Assembly (NCBI RefSeq): GCF_030867095.1
Contig: NC_081831.1
Span: forward strand, 42,407,319-42,471,318
DNA length: 64,000 nt
Source of the DNA: Alligator mississippiensis
Lineage: Eukaryota; Chordata; Crocodylia; Alligatoridae
Reading direction: 5' to 3'
The translations under genes were made by a program, and so were the position numbers. The notes under the pieces are model-generated. The model was not told where the DNA came from. It ran no database searches and saw nothing but the letters and a program-made list of their open reading frames with translations. Positions 32,153 through 44,753 of this stretch are shown here, piece by piece. The first letter of the stretch is position 1, and every line of letters begins with the position of its first letter.

Positions 32153-35100
32153 ATGGCGGCGGCGTTGGTCTGGGCCATGGCGGTGCTGGCGCTAGCGCTG
32201 GCCGAGGGGGCGGGCGCGCTAGACAACGGGCTGGCCCAAACGCCCCCCATGGGCTGGCTGCACTGGGAGCGGTTCTTGTGCACCACGGACTGCGCCAGCG
32301 CCCCGCACGCATGCGTCAGGTATGGGGGTTGGGGGGAGAGAGGGGACCCGGAAGGGGCGTGTGCGACCCCCTCCGACCCTGCCCGGCGGCCGGACCCCGC
32401 ACCACGCATGCGCCAGGCCGCCCCCATCGCCCCTCGAGCCCCGCCCCCTGCGCGGCCTAGGCCTGCTGCCGCACGACAACAACCGTATTTGTCCTACAAG
32501 TTCAGCCTCGGCATGGGGCAGTCAATAGTAAGTGTTCAAAACGCACGGTGGGGCGCACTCGGGCAGGCTCTTCCCGAGCCCGTCACTGCCAGCAGGGGCA
32601 GGCTCGGCCCTGCCACAGTACCCAGCCGCAGCAGCCAGTGCCCCAGAAACCATGTCAGCAGCTGCTACCTCAGCTTGCCACATCCCTGGGGTACCTCAGG
32701 CTCACATGACCCACTTCTTTTCCCCGCGCCCCAGCGAGCAGCTGTTCATGCAGATGGCGGACTTGCTGGCAGCAGAGGGCTGGAGGGACGCAGGGTACGA
32801 ATACGTCTGCATCGACGACTGCTGGATGGCACCGAGCCGGGATGGTGGGGACAGGCTCCAGCCCGACCCGCAGCGCTTCCCCCACGGCATCCGCCAGCTG
32901 GCAGACTACGTGAGTGCAGGGAAGTTAAGACGTGGTCCCTCCCCCAGGCCTTCATCTTTCCTCTGGACCCCGACTAGTGCACAGAGAGCTGCGTGAGGAT
33001 GCAGGGAACTTACCCTGACCTCTTACAACTGACTGGTTTGCTTGATGTATTGTAATCGCCTTTGTGGTGGTTCCCCCTCAGTGCAGCTGCTGACACGTTC
33101 TGTATCAGGCCTGCGGGGACCTCCCAACCACCCTCTGGCTTCTGTGGTGGGAGGGACGTGCTGGTCCCTATTCACACACTTTCCCCTACAATTGCAAACT
33201 GTGATGGGGATCCCAGAGGTATCCTGGGAGAAATTCGCTTGAATTGGACTGCTCTTGGGCTGCCAGAAATATTCACCAGTTAATTCACTTCACAGGGCAG
33301 GCCCAGCCTACTTTAAGGGTCTTCATTTCTCCTGTTTCTCTCAGGTCCATTCTAAAGGGCTGAAACTGGGGATTTATGGGGATGTTGGAAACAAAACCTG
33401 TGCTGGCTACCCTGGCAGTTATGGCCACTATGACCTTGATGCCCAAACCTTTGCTGACTGGGGTGTAGACCTGCTGAAGTTTGATGGCTGTTACCATGGC
33501 ACACTGGACCTACTGGCAGAAGGTACACGCCAACTTGAGAAGGTTCCACGTGGGAATGCTTCCCCCATTAGTTCTAGCCTGGAACTGAGGCACAAGTTGC
33601 AAAGAGCTGCTCTTTGCTAAATGCATTTGCCCTACTTGTTTACCTAGAAAAGGGACAGAAGATTTTTATGCATAGTGAAAAGTGTAGGAGAGGTAGGAAC
33701 TTACTGAAACTCAGAGGACGCACATGGCTGAGGGGCCAGGAATGCACGTTGCCAATTACCCCTTTAACTTGCCAATGATAAAGCAGGGGGACAAGGGCAT
33801 TGTCAGTACCCTGCCACAAAGGTGGTTTGTTAAAGTATGCTTAAGAGATTCAAAGAAGAGGTCCCCCCAAACAATGTGTGGTAATCTAATACAAGAGTAA
33901 AATTCCTGATCCCCAAGTACAACCGTTTTGGCCCTCATCAAAAGAGCAAATGTACCTCTGGGTCAGGAACCTCTGGGGTTTTATGCCCATGAACACTGCA
34001 TGCCCCTGGAGGCTGAGGGGGCACAGTGACCACCTGCAGGCAACAGCAGGGGTGTGGTGGCAGCAAGCAGGGAGCTCCTGCAGGCAGCCACGCGGTGTCA
34101 GTGGCTGTGGGGGTGGGGTGGCAAGCACCAACAGACGCCAGCAGCGTTGGCCAGTGGCAATCGAGGATTGCCCGCAGATGCTGTCCAGGGGAGGGGCTGA
34201 GCGGCGACTGCCCACAGGTGCCACCAGCAGCATCAGTGATGCTTTTTGCAGGGGGTGCACTGCCAAGCTCAGGGGGTGCATATGCACCCGTGTGCACCCC
34301 CTACATGTTGCCAATGTTTATGCCCCAACCAAAGCCTCAGCACATCCCAGTTAAAATCCCCAGCCTTGGCTAAGGCCAACACTCAGTACTTTTGAGGAAG
34401 GCAAAAACCAGATACCAGTAACAGGAAGAGAAAAAGGCTTCACTCTTCTAGAGAACCTTTCAGCCAAGAGTCTCAAAGCATGTTACACAATTTCAGCCCC
34501 ATCACCCCCATAAGGGAGTGCCATAATGGGGCTATTTATACCTAGCATAAAAGTGCAACTACTGTGGCTTTTAGGAGCAAGAAGATTTGAGAGCTCTGGG
34601 AAGGAAAGCAATGAAGTAGTTCTGTTTAAAGCACATGACTTCAGGGCTCAAAAGCAGGCTGACAAACCAAACTACCAATCCACAGTGATCAAGTGTGTCA
34701 GTCTGGCAGGGCTGGAGTCTGGTGCATTTCAGCACACACAGGTCATGCACTTCTTCACCACTGAGACAGAGTAGCAGATACCTTTCAGAGGGAACAGTGC
34801 ACCCAAGATAACTTGATCTGCATTTGTTCATTATCAGAAGGGTGACTAGTGTTGCTGTGCTGTTTGGCAACAGACAAGCTGGAAAGGGGACTATTCTCCA
34901 CTGCTGATTGGTCTAATACATACAGTCTACAGTTCCTGTTGGGGGAAAAGGCACAGCTCAGAAAGTACCTGAGGCAGCAGAGGGTAAAGCTAAAAGATTT
35001 TGGCAGCTTATAGCTCTGACCCCAGCAGGCAGAGAAGCAAAGAATCATGTTCTCTCTCTCTCTACCAATGTTCTCTCATGTCAAAGAAGACACATAGGAC

Positions 35101-38100
35101 AGGACTCTTCTGGATACAAAACTAATAGAATCTCTCCAATGAGTTATCTTCTACATTCCCTCACAATCCAAGTGGCTTTTTCCCTAGGAAAGGAAAGGGG
35201 GTGCGCTGAGACGTTAGCCGCAGGCAGCTATACTCAAAACAGCCCTCTGTACAGAGAAAGGCTTCTGACACTAAAATACCAGCTCTCTGTAAAACAAATG
35301 GGTCTGCTCAATACAAACTCTAAAGTCCTACAGTAAGGCAGAGAAAGCTGCTTTACACAGCAGTATGTACATACCAAGGGATGAGTCTCAGCACAAAGGT
35401 CATGCTCAGAATCACATAGCAACATGGTGGCTTTGACAGGGATTACAGATGAGTACATCTTCCCAGTCCTCTTCTGTAACCAGCAGCCCGTATTTTCTCC
35501 ATAACTTGTGAATTTGCCCTATTGCTCCAGTGTCCTAAAGCAGGTGATTGTCCTATGCAGATTTTGGCCTGTGCAGACTTCAGCTGGGACTAGGGCAACC
35601 CCTCCCTTCTTCCCTGGCCTTCCTGTAATCTCACTACCTGTAATCCGTCCTGTTTTTCAGGAGTTTATAGTTTGATCCACTGGTGGTAATAAGTTACCCC
35701 AACCTTCTGCCTTCCTTTAGGTTATAAAAACATGTCTCTGGCCCTGAATAAGACTGGCAGAAGCATTGTATACTCCTGTGAATGGCCTTTCTACATGTTG
35801 CCTGTGCAAAAGGTGAGGAGACCTTCAACCAGACATTGTCTTTAGATGTGTCCAGTGGGAAGATACTGGGGATATTCACTGTACTAAGAATCAAATTAAC
35901 TTGTAGAGCTAACTCCAGGGCCTGCAAGTTAAATGCACACTGAATGTTCAAATAGTGGCTGAAGGGAAATGCTGAATGAAGGAGCACTGAGAAGTGGGAG
36001 AAAGTGAGTGTAAGCCAAGAATGGTATCTAGACTCTTATGGCAGAGAACTTATGCATCCGAAGAGCCTTTGACTGCTGCCCAGATCTCCTGGGTCATCCT
36101 CTTTATTACGGGATTAGAAGGGCCAGTTTTGTCTTGCTGCTCAACTGGAGCATTCCTGCATTGGGCTTCAGCAATTCTGCTACAGCGTGAAGAAGGGGAT
36201 CTAAGCCACTGCTGAACTGCATATTGTCATGTCCCCTTATTTACTTTATCTAATTCCCCTTTGAGGAGTCTTAACTATAGGAACTAAATACTCAAGGCAC
36301 CAACTTGCTGGTGCTGCAGTGCTTTCTCACAGAATTGCCGTTCCCAGTGTTGCTAAGTCACTTCATTAAATTTATCTACCTCTAGGACAGGAAGGCATTT
36401 TGAAGTGCCTGGGTGCAATACGTCAATGGAAATAATGGGGTATGTCACAGACAGGGCATTACATTAACCAGTACTCAAGGAGTTTACAACACAAAAAGTG
36501 GGAGTAATTATTTAGGATGGTACTAAGTGTAATGGAGTGTGATGGGGAAAACCATCAGGCTGATTAGTAAGGAGAAAAATGTTTTGACAGAGTTGAGTGG
36601 CCAAGGAATGTTTTCCTAGGGGAAGGAATGGTTGAAATGTCATTGCCTGGTGCATCTGAAACTAAACTAGCAATCACTAACCAAAGACCACCCTCTCTGA
36701 ATAGCCGTGTACAGGCCCTTACAGAGTGACAAAACCTGTCGGGCTGTCCACTGCCTCCAGCTATTAAATTCTTCCTGGTGAACGCATGACAACCCACCTC
36801 ACTGTGTGCCTCCTTACCCTCAAGCCAGCCCATGCTCACTAAGAGGCACCCTCTTTTTCTGACAGCCCAATTATACAGAGGTCAAGCAGTACTGCAATCA
36901 TTGGAGGAACTTTGCTGATGTCTTCGATGCCTGGATTAGCATCAAAAGTATCTTAGATTGGACAGCTTCTCACCAAGACATTATTGTGGATGTTGCTGGA
37001 CCAGGAGGCTGGAATGACCCTGACATGGTGAGAACAAAGTTCACATAGCAATGCAACCTGAGTTGGCTATAGGATTAGACCTAGCTACAGGATTAGACAG
37101 GGAGAGATATCCCTAAGAAGCTGATGTTGGAGATGTGTTGGGGTAGTTGCCAGTAATGTTTCTTTCATCAGCAGGGAACCTGGTTTTCTCTGATCACAAA
37201 TCAGATCACAAATCACAAATTCTCTGACAAAAACCCCAAAATCCATTATTAAAATTAAAAGCCCCCTGCAGCCTCCCCCAGCCCTGCTGGTGCCCCTCAC
37301 TCACCTCTACAACAGCCCCCCCATCCTACTCATGCTTCTTGCACCCTACCCACAGCCCCTGCCCCCCAGCTGCCAGGACTACGGGGCCAGGGACCCAAGT
37401 CTGCAGCTCCCTGCCCCTAACAGCAGGCAGCTGTAGCAGAAGCAGCATGGAGTCAGCTCCCCCACTGCTGCTGCCTGTTTGAGCAGGGGCAGGACCAGCA
37501 CCAGCTCCCTCCACAGCCCTGCCGGTGCCCCCAGCCATGACCTGCATCCCCCAGCCCTGCCAGAGGGGCCCCTACCCCCTGCAAGCCCCACTTACCTCAC
37601 AGGCTCCAGGAGCAAAGATTGAGGTTGAGCTGAGCAGCCATGTTTGACTGAGAACCTCAGGCCCTGCCCTTCCCCCTCCCCCTCTAGGTAGGGCTGAAAG
37701 TTTGCCACCCTGTTTGCTAACAGCTCTTGCAGGCTGGAGCTCAACCAACCTGCAGAGCTATTTGCAAAAGCAGGGAATCCGCAGGTTTCTCTGCTAAAAG
37801 GAGAAATCCACATTTTCTCCCCAAAAGTCCCCAAATTACTGCCTGAACTAGGATCTTGCCCCCACCTCTCTGCCAGCTGTTGCTGCCTAGTCCAGAGTTG
37901 TTACCAGAATTAGGATGTCTTAGCATGACATATTCTGCGCACTAGAGATGGTGCATCCATCCTGTCACTTAACCAGTGCTGTTATTTGTCTTCCCAATTT
38001 CAACCCAAAGAAGCACTGAGCAAGAAACCCCACCTCTAGATACTAACATTCTTGTTCTCCATTTATCCAAGCTGGTGATTGGGAACTTTGGACTGAGCTG

Positions 38101-38823
38101 GGACCAGCAGGTGACTCAGATGGCACTGTGGGCTATCATGGCAGCTCCACTGTTCATGTCCAATGACCTGCGTCAGATTAGTCCACAAGCCAAGAGGCTG
38201 CTTCAGAACAAGGAGGTTATTGCCATCAATCAGGACCCACTAGGCAAGCAAGGATACCGCATCACCAAGGTATGCTGGAAATGGAGATAGTGGCATGGGG
38301 GAGAGGGTCTTCCCCAATACAGGCAAGTGGGTTGCTGAAGGTTCAGTGGCAGAGCCTTCAGAGTTCATTGGCAGAGCAAAGTTTTGGAAGACAAACCCAC
38401 AGAGAACTCATTTCTTGCTGATGCTGCTGCCTGCTAAGGGAGAAAGCAGCTATTACCCACTCTGCCCAATCATAAACCTGTTTGTTTTCCTCTTGGCAGG
38501 ATAACAACTTTGAGCTGTGGGAGCGGCCTTTGACAGGTAGAGCTTATGCTGTGGCTGTGGTGAACCGGCAAGAGATTGGAGGGCCACAGCTCTTCGCTTT
38601 TGCTACCTCATTCCTTGGCAATGGACTGGCATGCAACCCCGCATGCTCCATTCAGCAGATCCTCCCTACCAGTGAGGACTATGGACTGCACAACTGGGTC
38701 TCCTTCTTGAAAGTTAAGGTGAACCCAACGGGCACTGTACTGCTGAAAGCAGCAGTGATAGAGGAGTTCCCTGAAGAGAAGCTGGCCCCAAATAGCAAGA
38801 AACCCTCTCTAGATACCTTGTAA
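32153..38823 (+). CDS. GLA: Alpha-galactosidase A, seven coding exons
   Basis: GLA is the lysosomal hydrolase (GH27) that removes terminal alpha-galactose from globotriaosylceramide and related glycolipids. Coding exons: 32,153-32,319; 32,735-32,909; 33,345-33,522; 35,721-35,812; 36,866-37,027; 38,072-38,269; 38,500-38,823. All junctions are GT-AG. Exons 2-6 have the same lengths as I recall for human (175, 178, 92, 162, 198). The product is 431 aa against 429 in human; exon 1 is nine codons shorter and the tail eleven longer. A signal peptide of about 22 residues precedes [13 protein letters not shown]. Conserved are CIDDCWMAP, the nucleophile in LLKFDGCY (D161, human D170), the acid/base aspartate in NFADVFDAW (D222, human D231), [14 protein letters not shown], and three N-glycosylation sites (NKT, NKT, NYT). 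Odd: human IDDSW next to the acid/base is VFDAW here. The start ATG is the first in frame with the signal peptide. The gene looks intact and functional. Confidence 0.97.
33985..34320. repeat. Dispersed GC-rich repeat in GLA intron 3
   Basis: About 335 bases are clearly related to 59,390-59,765 in BTK. Shared blocks in the same order include GGGGGCACAGTGACCACCTG, GCAAGCAGGGAGCTCCTGCA, TGCTTTTTGCAGGGGGTGCA, GCCAAGCTCAGGGGGT and CCCCCTACATGTTGCCAATG. The end GGGGGTGCATATGCACCCG...CACCCCCT is partly palindromic. No coding sense is seen; it is an interspersed element of unknown class, possibly a non-autonomous DNA transposon. Confidence 0.7.
37172..37850. repeat. Repeat family with CAGGG...GGTTTTCTCTG ends (GLA intron 5)
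   Basis: At 37,172 CAGGGAACCTGGTTTTCTCT begins an AT-rich stretch with CAAATTCTCTGACAAAAAC, followed by GC-rich DNA. At about 37,776 a second similar start appears (GCAGGGAATCCGCAGGTTTC, then AAAGGAGAAATCCACATTTT). Related starts occur at 41,189 and 41,312 and, inverted, at about 42,862. The family is not identified. Confidence 0.4.
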
Positions 38824-40009
38824 TATGACAGCCTCCTCCCTGGTCCTCAGAGGCTTTGTTCTCTCCTCAACCCACCTGGAGAAGGTCAAGGGAGTGTGCA
38901 AGATCCTGATACTGACAAATCTTAAATCTACTTCAGTACCCTTGGTGGATTTAACATAAGTGCACCCACTCAACTTTGGTATGCCAATTACAAAGAAAGG
39001 GCCCATCTTTTCCAGAGCTATTCAGTCCACTTTACAGCATATGATTTAATTTAGCTATGAAAAGGGAGGTCAAGAGACTGAGCAGGACTGGAGCAAGACT
39101 CATAAGATACAGCAGCCCTGGTTGCATAGAAAATGCAAAGCAAGCACACAGCACTTTACTGAGGCTCTTAAATCTTGCAAGGACTCTGAGAAATGCTCCA
39201 CCCATGCACTGTCACAACTTCCTTCAGGCCAGCATGATTCTTGATTACACCAGATGCATGAAAAACAAGCTCCATCCAGCCTCATCAAAGAACGTTCCCC
39301 TCTGTATGATCTCCCACTCCTAGAGTCACCTTAGAGCCAACACACTTCAAAGGCTATAGCTTTCTTCCTGGCCGTCTTCCCTTTGCTCTAGATATGGGTG
39401 AAAGCTACCACGCTCCTGTGAAATTACGTCTCCTACTCTCCCAGAAGTAAACTGCCTTGCCCACATGCTGACTTTGCTGTAGCCCAAACATTAAGTGGGA
39501 CTACGCTGTTTTAGGATTCATCTGCTTTTCTTAATGGAAGAGGAGTAGGAGCAGTCCCCAGCTACTTTCAAGCAGGTCTATCTGATGCTATTACCTCCAT
39601 GCCCTCTGCTGCAGGCACTGGAGTCAGTCTTAAACGATTTTATTCTTGGTGCTAACCCTGTGAACTATGATGTGCAAGTTGCAGTTGTGTGTTGGTGGAA
39701 CTGAGACTGCCTTCAGCTTCCTGGATCGCTGGGAAACTCAAGTTTCCTAGCTCTTGTGAAACTAATACAATCACATATCAACCACTTGTATATACATTGT
39801 TGGTATATATTGGTGGTACCTCCTTCCAGGACTTGTAGTCATTTGTCTTCAGACTTTCAAGAAAAAAACAATGCATGTACTCTTCCCACCTGTCTAAATG
39901 AGGTAAGAAGTATTTTACCAATAGACGGTGCTGTTGAATCCTACTAAACACACTGTAAGATGCATCCAGCACCCTAAGCTGCTAAGTACTCCAAGAGGCC
40001 TCAAGTTGG
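38824..40009. other. GLA 3' untranslated and downstream DNA
   Basis: No AATAAA was noticed in the first kilobase after the GLA stop, so the 3' end of the transcript is not located. A plain AATAAA is at about 40,026 but lies at the edge of a dispersed repeat. Confidence 0.4.
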
Positions 40010-40110
40010 TAGCTAGCATAGGTACAATAAAAGGTATCATTTTGGAACCAGGAGTTCTAGATTTTTGCATTTCTTTTCATCTCAGACCAACGCAGCTACC
40101 ACATACATCC
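40010..40110. repeat. Fragment of the 21.1-kb dispersed repeat
   Basis: AATAAAAGGTATCATTTTGG and CAGACCAACGCAGCTACCAC correspond, in inverted orientation, to the family at 21,095-21,245. Confidence 0.5.
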
Positions 40111-40343
40111 CTGAAGCATAGGTACGTTACTTCAAATACTTTTAATTTAACTAGTTTCAATATAAAACTCAGTCAACCTAAAAGATCATAGATATGGTTA
40201 CCTATATATCTGTGGGAATGGGCTAGTTACGATGTCCCTTCCAGTCCATGTTTATCATCTGCAAGTTTAAGTGAGATGCTATTATGCATATCCACAGCTC
40301 AGAACAGCTTATCTGTAAAACTCCGCCTTTTGAACATTAAGCT

Positions 40344-40536
40344 GGCTAGAACAGGGGTGACCAACCTGTAGTGCAAGTGACACAGGCAGCCTACATGGCA
40401 CATGACAGGCTGGGGAGGAGATGGATAACACAGTGGCAGACTGGGCAGGAGAAGAAAATTGGAGTGGCACTCAGGAAATGTGCAGGGCTAGTTTGTGGCA
40501 TGCCTGCCAAAAAGATTGGCCGCCACCAGGCTAGAC
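40344..40536. mobile_element. Short hAT element
   Basis: The element is 40,352-40,528. Its ends are CAGGGGTGACCAACC and, reverse-complemented, CTGGTGGCGGCCAATC, close to the CAGGGGTGGCCAACC hAT terminus. Flanks GGCTAGAA and GGCTAGAC differ only at the last base. Confidence 0.78.
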
Positions 40537-41186
40537 GTACCCACTAAACAAAAACTATCCTACTTACAGTTCAACAGTTGTCACTTTTTAATGGACTTTG
40601 ACGGATGGAGAAATGTCTTTTGACAACACCCAAAAAGGCAATTTTTCTCATTCTATCCCCTTTCACTGACAGAATAACCTTCTTGCTCAGAAAATACCTG
40701 TAGCCTTAGGGTAGTAAATTTATTCTCCCCAACTTTAGGTTTAATGCCAAGCAGAGCTTCACAGAGATGCTATAAAATGCTCTTATAGCACATCTCTTCC
40801 CCTCCAGTGCTTAAGGATTTTTGTTTCATTTTGCTTTGATTGTTGGCAACTGCTTCTCGGACATCAGCAGCACAGGAACGTGTGCTATGCTTAACAGGTT
40901 TTTTTGTGTGTTTTTTTTTAAAGATATGGATATTTTCTAATGTCAGTGTGGAACCACAAGCCAGGTATAGGCTTGCTACCAGGACAGTCCAGGCTCTGCC
41001 CCACAACAATTGGTTAAACATACATTTTAAGCCTCTGGACAAATCATATTCCCTTTCCCCAAAAGGAGAATAAAAATCACAGCCAGCTACAGGAAACATG
41101 ACCACATGCTCTGCTCCTCCAAGCCCCACACACACTATTCACATTTACCAGCTGCACTAAATGACAGTTGCTGACTAACCAGGAAT

Positions 41187-42865
41187 CCAGGTTTTCTATT
41201 CACCACAGAAAATGTGGTAAAACACGGATTTTCTCCTTTAAAGAAAAATGTTGGAAACAGTGGGTTTCCAATGTGGGTAAGGTGTGGGGAGAGGAAGGAG
41301 GGCGATCAGCAGGGATCCAGGTTTTCTGTTTGCCACAGAAAAAACACAGTAAAACACAGATTCTCTCCTTTAAAGGAGAAAATGTGAGAAAGTGGGTTTC
41401 CCCTTGCAAGGTGGCAGAGTTCCAGCCTGCAAGAGGTTGGGGAGAGTGGGAGGAGGGCAATCAAGCACAGGGTGCCACACATGCACCTGGCAGCCAAGCA
41501 TGGAGAGCAGCTCCCTCCCTGCAAATAAGTCCGGGGGGGGGGGGGGGGGAGGATGGTAGGGGGAAAGAGTACTGAGGCCCCCCATAGCAAGGGTGGGGGG
41601 AATTAGGCAGTGCTGGGGACAGTGCATGGGGCCCAGGGCAGGAATGCGTGGGGGAGTGAGCTAGAGCCACGGACAAGGGCAGAGCACCAGCACATTCAGG
41701 CTGTTCAGTGCCACAAACCAATGGGCAGCCAAAGCTGGACCTGTGTCCTGGTGAGCAAAGAGGGCAGGGGGAGCTCTGATTTTCCATGATAAAATAACCA
41801 AAATCAAATGTCAAAATATATAGGTATTTAGAATTTATTTCATTACTAGCCAATTCCCTGTCAAGAATGACAAGGGGGGGGGAGGGGAACCCCATGTCCC
41901 ACCCCCAGGCCCACTCCCCACTTCCCTCCTGCCACTTCGGGTCTAGGCCCGCTCCCCCCTTCCCCGTTGCCGCACAGAAGAGGAGTGGATCCAGAACTGA
42001 TGCAAGGGGTCGAGGGGGAGGACCAGGCCTGAGGGTGGCCCGCCGTGGTGGTGCAGGGGGGAACAGCAGGCCCAGGCTGACGCGGTGAGAGGGGGACAGG
42101 AGAAGCGGGCTCAGGGCCAACATGGAGGCGGCGGCCTGCTCCTCCCTCCCCACACTGCTTCCACATTGGGCCTGGCCGCTCGCTCGCTCGCTCTCTCTCT
42201 CTGTGTGTGTGTGGTCGTCCTCCTCCTCCCCCACCATAGCGGGCCAACTTCCCCCCTGCCCCCCACCATCAGGCCCAGGCCTGCTCTTCCGCTCCCCCCA
42301 CCACCACGTTGGCCCTACAAGCAGTGATGACAGAGTTGGGGAGGGGCACCCCCCCTTCCTGTGGCATCCCAATGCTCCCCCCCCCCCAGGAGCAAGGGGA
42401 GGGGGCAAGGCTAGGTCTGGTGGCCTCGCCCCCATTCTCCACTCAATTGTCGATGCAGGGAACATAGCGGGGGGGGTGAGGCCAACTGTGCTGGCCTCAC
42501 CCCCCTTCCCCCTGACCCCTCATGTCCCTGTCATCATGGCGGCATTCTGCCACGCCACCACCTCCTGTCCCAATGCTGTATTCACACTCAGATTAGTTCT
42601 TTTCAGTCAGCCACAGTGCAAATAAAGCATTACGGACAAAAAGACAGACAGACTAAGGCTTTTATATTAGTGATTGAAGCACTGGTAGATTTCCAAATTT
42701 CTTTAAAATTATAAATATATCAATGAAACATTGTGTTCAACTGATACCTATCTATCTATTTAGTGGCATTTCATTTTAATCAGGGAAAAACATGGAGTCT
42801 GCGTTTTTTTTAAATCAGAGAATATGTGATTTTTAAACAGAGAAAACCAGGACCCCTGCTAATAA
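41187..42865. repeat. Composite repeat with tandem start and inverted end
   Basis: Two tandem copies of a 120-150 bp start lie at 41,187-41,300 and 41,310-41,450. Both read ATCCAGGTTTTCT, then TTTCTCCTTTAAA or CTCTCCTTTAAA, then GTGGGTTTCC. The right edge near 42,862 is the inverted form (CAGAGAAAACCAGGACCCCT). Between them is GC-rich DNA with an 18-base G tract (about 41,532), a G9 tract near 41,873 and a (CTCG)n(CT)n(GT)n run at 42,180-42,215. Large open frames here follow base composition and match no family. This may be one large non-autonomous DNA element or several pieces; boundaries are approximate. Confidence 0.4.
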
Positions 42866-43712
42866 TGGTACTGAAAACAGGAGACATATATGATGAAAGT
42901 TCTTGTATTATCATCATAGCTAGTCCCTGCCTCTGGAGCCTTTGCACATTCACTCCCTGTGTTTTCAGGGCAGCAGGGTTGCTTCCTGTGCTTCTCACAG
43001 GAACCTAAAACACATCCATCTATTTAGTAGGGCTAGCAAGCAAAGTTTCCAGCATGCAACAGGACCACCACTGAAGGATACAGCCTGTGAAAGAACTCCA
43101 TTCCAGCCTCCTCTTTTTTCAGGGTTTTTTTTTTTCCCTTTGTCCTCTCACCTGTCAACTTGGTTGCCCCGGGTTACCATGTGCATGACTGACTACAAGT
43201 ACAAGGGAGGGAACTTGACCCCCCAACCACCATGGCTTGAGCTCTGACCCCATGACTGGGGACAGTGGCTTAACAGTGATGCTTCTTGGTCAAGATGTGA
43301 TGCTGTTCAGATTGGTTGATCAACATTAAAACAACACCTGGCCTTGATTGGATCAAGCAGGTGAGGTCAGAGAGGGCTATTTTAAGTGAGGGGCTCTCCA
43401 GGAGGAGGGGAGAGCCATGTTGCAACTTATATACAGCAACTCAAACCTCTACAATCCTCACCCACTTCTGGGATGCTGTGAGTAAATTAATAGAAACTTG
43501 ACTAGAAAGGTAGCTTATCATAATTTAGAAACCTTTTAAACGGCTATCCGGCCGGTTCTGTTTGCTCTGGGTATTCTTTTGATACTTCTGACTCGTACCC
43601 CTCCCCAAGCCTACCCTCTTCTCTACCCAATAAAACTATCTGCTATAACCAGTTTGGTGATGCATGTTTGAGGGGGAACGGGCATGCCTTTGCATTCCCT
43701 TGGCTCAGTTGA
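42866..43712. other. Unassigned intergenic DNA
   Basis: No gene or named repeat recognised. Confidence 0.45.
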
Positions 43713-44753
43713 TTAAGGGACAGTGTTCCCTCTAAGGTGCGCACAATTAAAAATCTTGCCGTGCACAAACGTTTTCATGCTGCGCACCCGCCCGGAGAGG
43801 AGCTGGGCATGGAATGCGGCAGAGGCACTGGGGCCAGCGTGGGACACTTAAGTAAGCTCCTCACTTTAGGGCAGGCAGCAGCTCCTCCCCAAGACGGGGA
43901 TGGGCGTGGGCTCCGATGGCTCCAGGGAACTGCTCTGCACCCCTGCATCGCCTCAGAGAGCAAGGAGGCACATGCCACCAGGGCTGGAGAGCACAGCAGT
44001 TCCCTGGAGCCAGCAAAGCCTGCAGAGCACTGCTCACTAGCTACTAATGGAAAAATTTTGAGCTCTGCAGCAAGCTGGTAGGGAAACAGAAGCCCTTAAT
44101 CTAAAAGTTCTACACTAGGTCCTAGAATTGCTTTTTATATTTAAAAAAAAAAAAAATCTGTAGTTAAATTCTGAACTGAAATGAGTCCAAGTAGAATATT
44201 GAAAACAACACTTAGTATTTTTTCCTCTTATAAACAGAACAAAAATAGTTCTCTTATCATTTGCACTGCAGAGCACTGTAAATCAGCAAGTATGTTGGAC
44301 AGCGATTAAAAATAAATCAGACAGCTAAATGGAACAGGTAAAATTTGGCTGTTCGTTATATTTTTAGTCTTGACAGAATACTTCTCTTCAAAATCATTGT
44401 CTGTTCCTCCAATCAGATTCTCTTCGGCACTTTACCCCATTATAGGGGGAGGAAGGGAGAGGGAAGACACTGTGCCGTATCAAGGTGGGGCAAGCAGGAC
44501 AACTGCCCTGGGTGCTGAAGCGAAGGGGCGCTAACAGGTGCTGCCCAGCCAGTGTGGGGCATGGGATGGAGCCATGAGCATCTCATTTTGGGGGCACAGG
44601 GATGCAGGGAGGGCGGCTCCCGCCACTGCATGCACTGGCAAGCATGGGGGGGAAACTGCTCCGCGGGCTCCACTGGCTGTGAAGCAGCGCGCTTATGGAC
44701 CGAAGCAACATGCTCACAGACCACTACTCCTTAGAGCGAACATTGCTAAGGGA
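43713..44753. mobile_element. hAT element, about 1 kb, with target duplication
   Basis: The element is 43,721-44,745. Its ends are CAGTGTTCCCTCTAAGG and, reverse-complemented, CAATGTTCGCTCTAAGG. It is flanked by TTAAGGGA (43,713-43,720) and CTAAGGGA (44,746-44,753), 7 of 8 bases identical. Part of its interior (about 44,530-44,650: CAGTGTGGGGCATGGGATGG, CGGCTCCCGCCACTGCA) resembles the core of the palindromic element at 18,631-19,507. No transposase frame is seen. Confidence 0.82.

Noticed and set aside
32012-32977. 321-codon open frame over GLA exons 1-2
   Set aside because: It reads through GLA intron 1 and partly in another frame; the spliced GLA model explains the true coding parts.
34450-34540. 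Possible ancient SINE (AGTCTCAAAGCATGTTACAC)
   Set aside because: It resembles words common in old amniote SINEs, but the similarity is too short to call.
41461-42465. 334-codon minus-strand open frame
   Set aside because: Low-complexity proline/glycine-rich text across a G tract, CT/GT runs and repeat sequence; no domain.
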